Assembly: GCF_036785885.1 (NCBI RefSeq)
Contig: NC_092310.1
Location: forward strand, 1,054,001 to 1,118,000
Direction of reading: 5' to 3'
DNA from: Coffea arabica
Lineage: Eukaryota; Streptophyta; Magnoliopsida; Gentianales; Rubiaceae
DNA length: 64,000 nucleotides
Positions 60,701 to 64,000 of this stretch are shown here, in pieces. Within the stretch, counting starts at the first letter, position 1, and the number at the start of each line of letters is the position of its first letter. The translations under genes were made by a program, and so were the position numbers. The notes beneath the pieces are model-generated. The model did no database searches. It was not told the DNA's origin and saw only the letters and a program-made list of their open reading frames with translations.

Positions 60701-60922
60701 TTAAGAAAAGAGGTAGTGATTTATAAATTGCATTTTCCTGTAAGGTGGGAAATGCCAATGTATTAATCTATGTAGAACCGTTGTAGTAACAAAGGGGCCG
60801 AAATAATGCTGGATTTTGGAGTCATTCCATATGGAGATCAAAGTGGAAATGACCCAATTATTTATGCTTCAACAGATTACTGTTGCACCCCGAATCTCCT
60901 TTGGTTTCAAGAGTTACCCATA
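57707..60922. repeat. GLP spacer of type a (H to I), mosaic copy
   Basis: Diagnostic bases match D at about 57.73-58.22 kb, F at about 58.26-58.93 kb, and the D-E spacer from 58.999 kb on. A deletion near 58298 removes about 45 bp found in both parents. Contains the hAT-like MITE at 60152-60515. No gene. Confidence 0.65.
60152..60515. mobile_element. hAT-like MITE (TAAGGGTGCAAACGAATC), U3 copy
   Basis: Nearly identical to the U1 copy at 36757-37120, including its length of 364 bp and its right end ttgcagtcgta. Confidence 0.82.
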
Positions 60923-61714
60923 CTACGGGTAGTTGTTATCCCACCAAAATTGGGACTGAAGTTTTTTGATGACATTGTTTCCAACCTGGAATGCTTTGGT
61001 AAGAACATCAGGAGAAATTGGAGGATCTGATCCGAATACAGCATTAGCAATGGTGATGACTCCTGGATTCTGGCTGCCTAAACCAGCAAAAGCAACAGCA
61101 TTTGAATGTCCTTGGTTGAATTGGAAATGAATGAGGCCTTGGGGGAACACAAACACATCTCCTGGATTCAAAACCTTGGTGAAGAGCTTATTCTTCATGT
61201 TCATGCCCGGATTCGAAGTAACAAAACCAACAACTAGAGTACCCTCCAAAACAAAGAGGACCTCGGTAGCACGAGGGTGAATGTGGGGAGGGTTCAAACC
61301 ATAAGGCGCAAAATCGATGCGTGCTAAGGAAACACCTAAAGTGTTGAGCCCTGGAATTTGGTTGACATTTACTGCTGTTACATTGGACCCGAGTGGATTT
61401 GCTGTGCTTCCAGGTTTGTTAAGCCCTGGAAAGAAGAAATCTTCGGGTTTCACAAGCTTTGGATCCTTGCATATCTTTCCATTGACAAATACTGCATTAG
61501 CCAAGATTCGACTAAGTTAGTTTGTCAAACATAGTTAGGATTCAAGTATATAACATGCAAGAGTCAAGAAATTTTTGAAGTAATCTAGTTTACCTCCGGC
61601 ATTGGCATCAGGAACTGCCACACAAAAATCCTGCAGTGGACTTGGATCAGATGCATGGACAACTGTAAAAACAAGTGCCAAGATGGCTGCAGCAATATGG
61701 ATCCGAACTGCCAT
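60923..61714 (-). CDS. GLP: Germin-like protein, gene I (type 2)
   Basis: The exons are 61594-61714 and 60923-61491 with a 102-bp intron; the product has 229 residues, with a protein sequence matching gene E throughout as far as I compared. Silent sites also match E, while the intron matches G. E and I therefore probably encode one and the same protein from two loci about 23 kb apart. Confidence 0.94.
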
Positions 61715-61810
61715 GGTTATCACAAAAGAGGTATCAAACTATGTGAACTAATTAGAAGGATGGTAACTTGTTTCTTCTCTGGTGGTGGAAGGACATGTGG
61801 GAAAGATGCC

Positions 61811-61818
61811 TATTTATA
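61811..61818 (-). promoter_or_regulatory. TATA box of gene I
   Basis: TATAAATA on the minus strand begins 97 bp upstream of the ATG. Confidence 0.75.
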
Positions 61819-62856
61819 GCCACTTTTGGTACGTTGAACTGGTCATTATATTTTCTTATCTTAAAGATTAAAAAATGCCACATTGTCTATGTGTACTATT
61901 TTTGCACAATTCAACCGACGAAAGATTCTGCAACCACTACTTTCGACTTTGTCATTTTCAGTAAGATAGCGTGTAAATGGACCTTTTCATTTCCTGTTTC
62001 TTGTCTGTGTACGTAACTTAGAAAGTGGATGGACTTTTTCTTTCTTTTTATGTTTTCAAAATCTACTCTAGACTTGCGTATATGCAGATCGGTAAGTTCT
62101 AACGTCTAGTGATTGCTTTTTAAATCACCTTGGTTTATTATTGCCATATTTTATTTAAGCTGTTAAATGTTGAAGAAAATATAGATGTAACCCTTGATTA
62201 GTTTTCCAAATTTTGGATGAAACGGATTTTCATTTACTCATTCAATTCAATACCGGCCAACAGCCTCTTGGGGATAAAGGAATCAAACCTTGCCTCCCAC
62301 CCGTCACTACCAGCCACTATATGTGGCTTTGTCCGACGGTGGTTCCCATGCTACAAACAAATTTATTTCAATTCAATACCAGATTTTACACCTGTGTTTG
62401 TAGCCACATTCTGTGGCTTCCTTCATGGTGGTTCTCGTGCGACAAAAAAAAAATTTCAATTCAATACCAGATTTTACACCATGCTCGTATATTTACCCAA
62501 TCAAAGTTCATAGCAGTGTTTTGATATTTTCGTTTACTTCGTAGATTTGAATAGTTAAAGTTAAAATTAGAAACTATCTTAATCATTTGTATGATGTATT
62601 CCTTGAACAGACCTTGGCTTGAAAATTTGGGGAAATTTTCTTGTAAAAATTGAGATAATGAATTAAGTTTTTGATAGACTGCAATTTATCTATTTATTTT
62701 ATTATTATTTCCCCTATTACCTGACTTGATGTGGATTAATTGCTGGATTCTACTCATTTTTCTTAATTTACGTATATTTCAGGGAGTAAAACGAAAATAT
62801 GATAACAGGTGCCAAATTGACAGGAAAAGAATTCCAGGAAAATTTGGGGAAATTTT
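61819..62856. repeat. Upstream flank of gene I (spacer b, left part) with the 166-bp insert
   Basis: Nearly identical to 38422-39474, but it lacks a 16-17-bp stretch found near 38820 in U1. The foreign insert (starting gatagactgcaatttatc at about 62672) and its bordering repeats are present. No gene. Confidence 0.6.
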
Positions 62857-64000
62857 TGTTATGACCCAATTCCAGAAATGAAGAAAAGAATTGAGGTGGG
62901 GTTTAGGGAAGAGATTAAAGTCAGAAATTAGGGAGAATGAGAAAGGCTTATTGATTTCATCTTCCAGAATGAATCCGTAGTACACGGGAGAAGCTTATTT
63001 ATCAAGCTTCTAGTCACTTCCTATAACAGAATAACTACTTGCTACTCTAGTCGGTTGAGCTGTAACTTCTCCAACTATCCTATGATATCAGAATATTGCC
63101 AAAACATAGCACTAATGGATTTATTATACAAGGCATAACATTGCCCCCCTTAAGAATCCTAGCCCCTACTCCCTAGGATTAAAATCTGGGAATTGTCCCT
63201 TGAGCACCGTCCAATCTTCCCATGTTGCTTCTGCAGGAGGCATGTTCACCCAATGCACCAGTACTTGAGTGATTGCAGAGTTTCCCCTCTTTATCATTCT
63301 TCTATCCAAGATGGCTTGAGGGGCCACCTTCACAGTGCCATCATCCATAACTTGAGGCAAACTACCACTCACGGATACACCCTTAGCAGTCCTTTTCAAC
63401 ATAGATACATGGAATACCGGATGAATGAGAGCATCTGCCGGTAACTCCAGTTTGTAAGCTGCCGGTCCAATCTTCTGTAAAATTTTAAAAGGCCTATAGT
63501 ATTTGGATGAAAGCTTCAGATTTCTTCTAAGTGCTATAGAGCTTTGTCTATATGGTTGAAGCTACAAGTACACCTTATCTCCTACTTCAAAACTTCTCTC
63601 CACCCTATGCTTATCTGCATTCTGCTTCATCCTATTCTGAGCTACCTCCAGATTTTCCTTCAACAGTCTATCCCAATCTTGTCTTTCCTTCACCCAATTT
63701 GCAGCAATTGAGGGGTTTTCTGCAGATGGCAACAAGCTAATTTGAGGGGGAGGATAACCATAAAGAGCCATGAAAGGAGTCATCTGTAAAGCCGAGTGGT
63801 AATTGGTGTTATACCACCACTCAGCTGCAGTCAACCATTGTCTCCATTTGGTGGGCTGCTGGAAGGTCATGCATCTTAGATAGGTCTCTAAGCACCTATT
63901 CAATCTTTCTGTCTGTCCATCAGATTGTGGATGGTAAGCAGATGATAAGCATAACTCGGTACCCACTTTTGAGAATAAGTCCTGCCAAAAAGCACTGGTA
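62857..64000 (-). mobile_element. Ty3/gypsy chromovirus, U3 copy, cut by the window end
   Basis: Fossil element. The LTR is 62857-63140, with the left target copy atttt at 62852-62856. It then shows the chromodomain part (about 63.17-63.40 kb) and the C-terminal half of the integrase (about 63.56-64.0 kb). The junction with host DNA is at exactly the same base as in U1, so this is a duplicated copy of one insertion and not a second insertion event. The window stops before the place where the U1 copy carries a MITE. Confidence 0.92.

Larger units (their letters stand above)
56384..64000. repeat. Two-gene tandem unit U3 (genes H and I, with LTR element), cut by the window end
   Basis: Mosaic of U1-like and U2-like sequence. 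It carries the same 166-bp insert and chromovirus junction as U1. The alignment switches partner between 58930 and 58998, and again in shorter tracts. Confidence 0.85.

Noticed and set aside
47080-64000. Regularly repeated blocks that might suggest a satellite or CRISPR array
   Set aside because: The repeat is a multi-kilobase gene-bearing unit, with no short repeat-spacer structure.

Overview
This is nuclear DNA from a flowering plant. The genes have spliceosomal introns, the spacers are AT-rich, and typical plant transposons are present (MULEs, hAT-like MITEs, a Stowaway-like end, a chromodomain LTR retrotransposon and a LINE tail with an RNase H domain). I lean towards a dicot, perhaps an asterid, but that is an inference from memory of protein style and is not proven here.

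Layout. (1) 1-4.9 kb is a nest of transposons: a hAT-like element (1186-4828) holds two Mutator-like elements, and the second is a Pack-MULE carrying the 5' part of a wall-associated-kinase-like gene. (2) 6.0-8.0 kb is a host gene for the splicing factor BUD13, on the minus strand. (3) From 10.5 kb to the right edge lies a tandem array of nine germin-like protein (GLP) genes, all on the minus strand. Each has two coding exons, an intron at the same codon, and a TATA box that in seven of the nine begins exactly 97 bp upstream of the ATG. I call them A to I: A 10519-11346, B 24383-25184, C 29437-30254, D 33353-34174, E 37528-38317, F 47452-48284, G 51704-52495, H 56769-57602, I 60923-61714. All nine reading frames are open and keep the cupin metal ligands.

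The array falls into two sequence types. Type 1 (B, C, D, F, H) mostly ends in DNHYYP; type 2 (A, E, G, I) ends in DNNY(N)P. D-E, F-G and H-I are three copies of one two-gene unit of about 9.2 kb (U1, U2, U3). U1 and U3 share one chromovirus insertion with the same 5-bp target duplication, and U2 lacks it, so a duplication followed the insertion. U3 is a patchwork of U1-like and U2-like tracts, as expected from unequal crossing-over and gene conversion. Between A and B a 2.3-kb flank is duplicated, and two further GLP genes appear to have been lost (junction at 18,881 and gap at 21,144-21,632).

Because so much of the window is paralogous, many transposons can be compared with an empty copy of their own target site a few kb away. 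That gives clean boundaries and relative ages. The main novelty is this natural record of array growth, gene loss and transposon nesting. I saw no rRNA, tRNA gene, CRISPR or other previously undescribed enzyme system.
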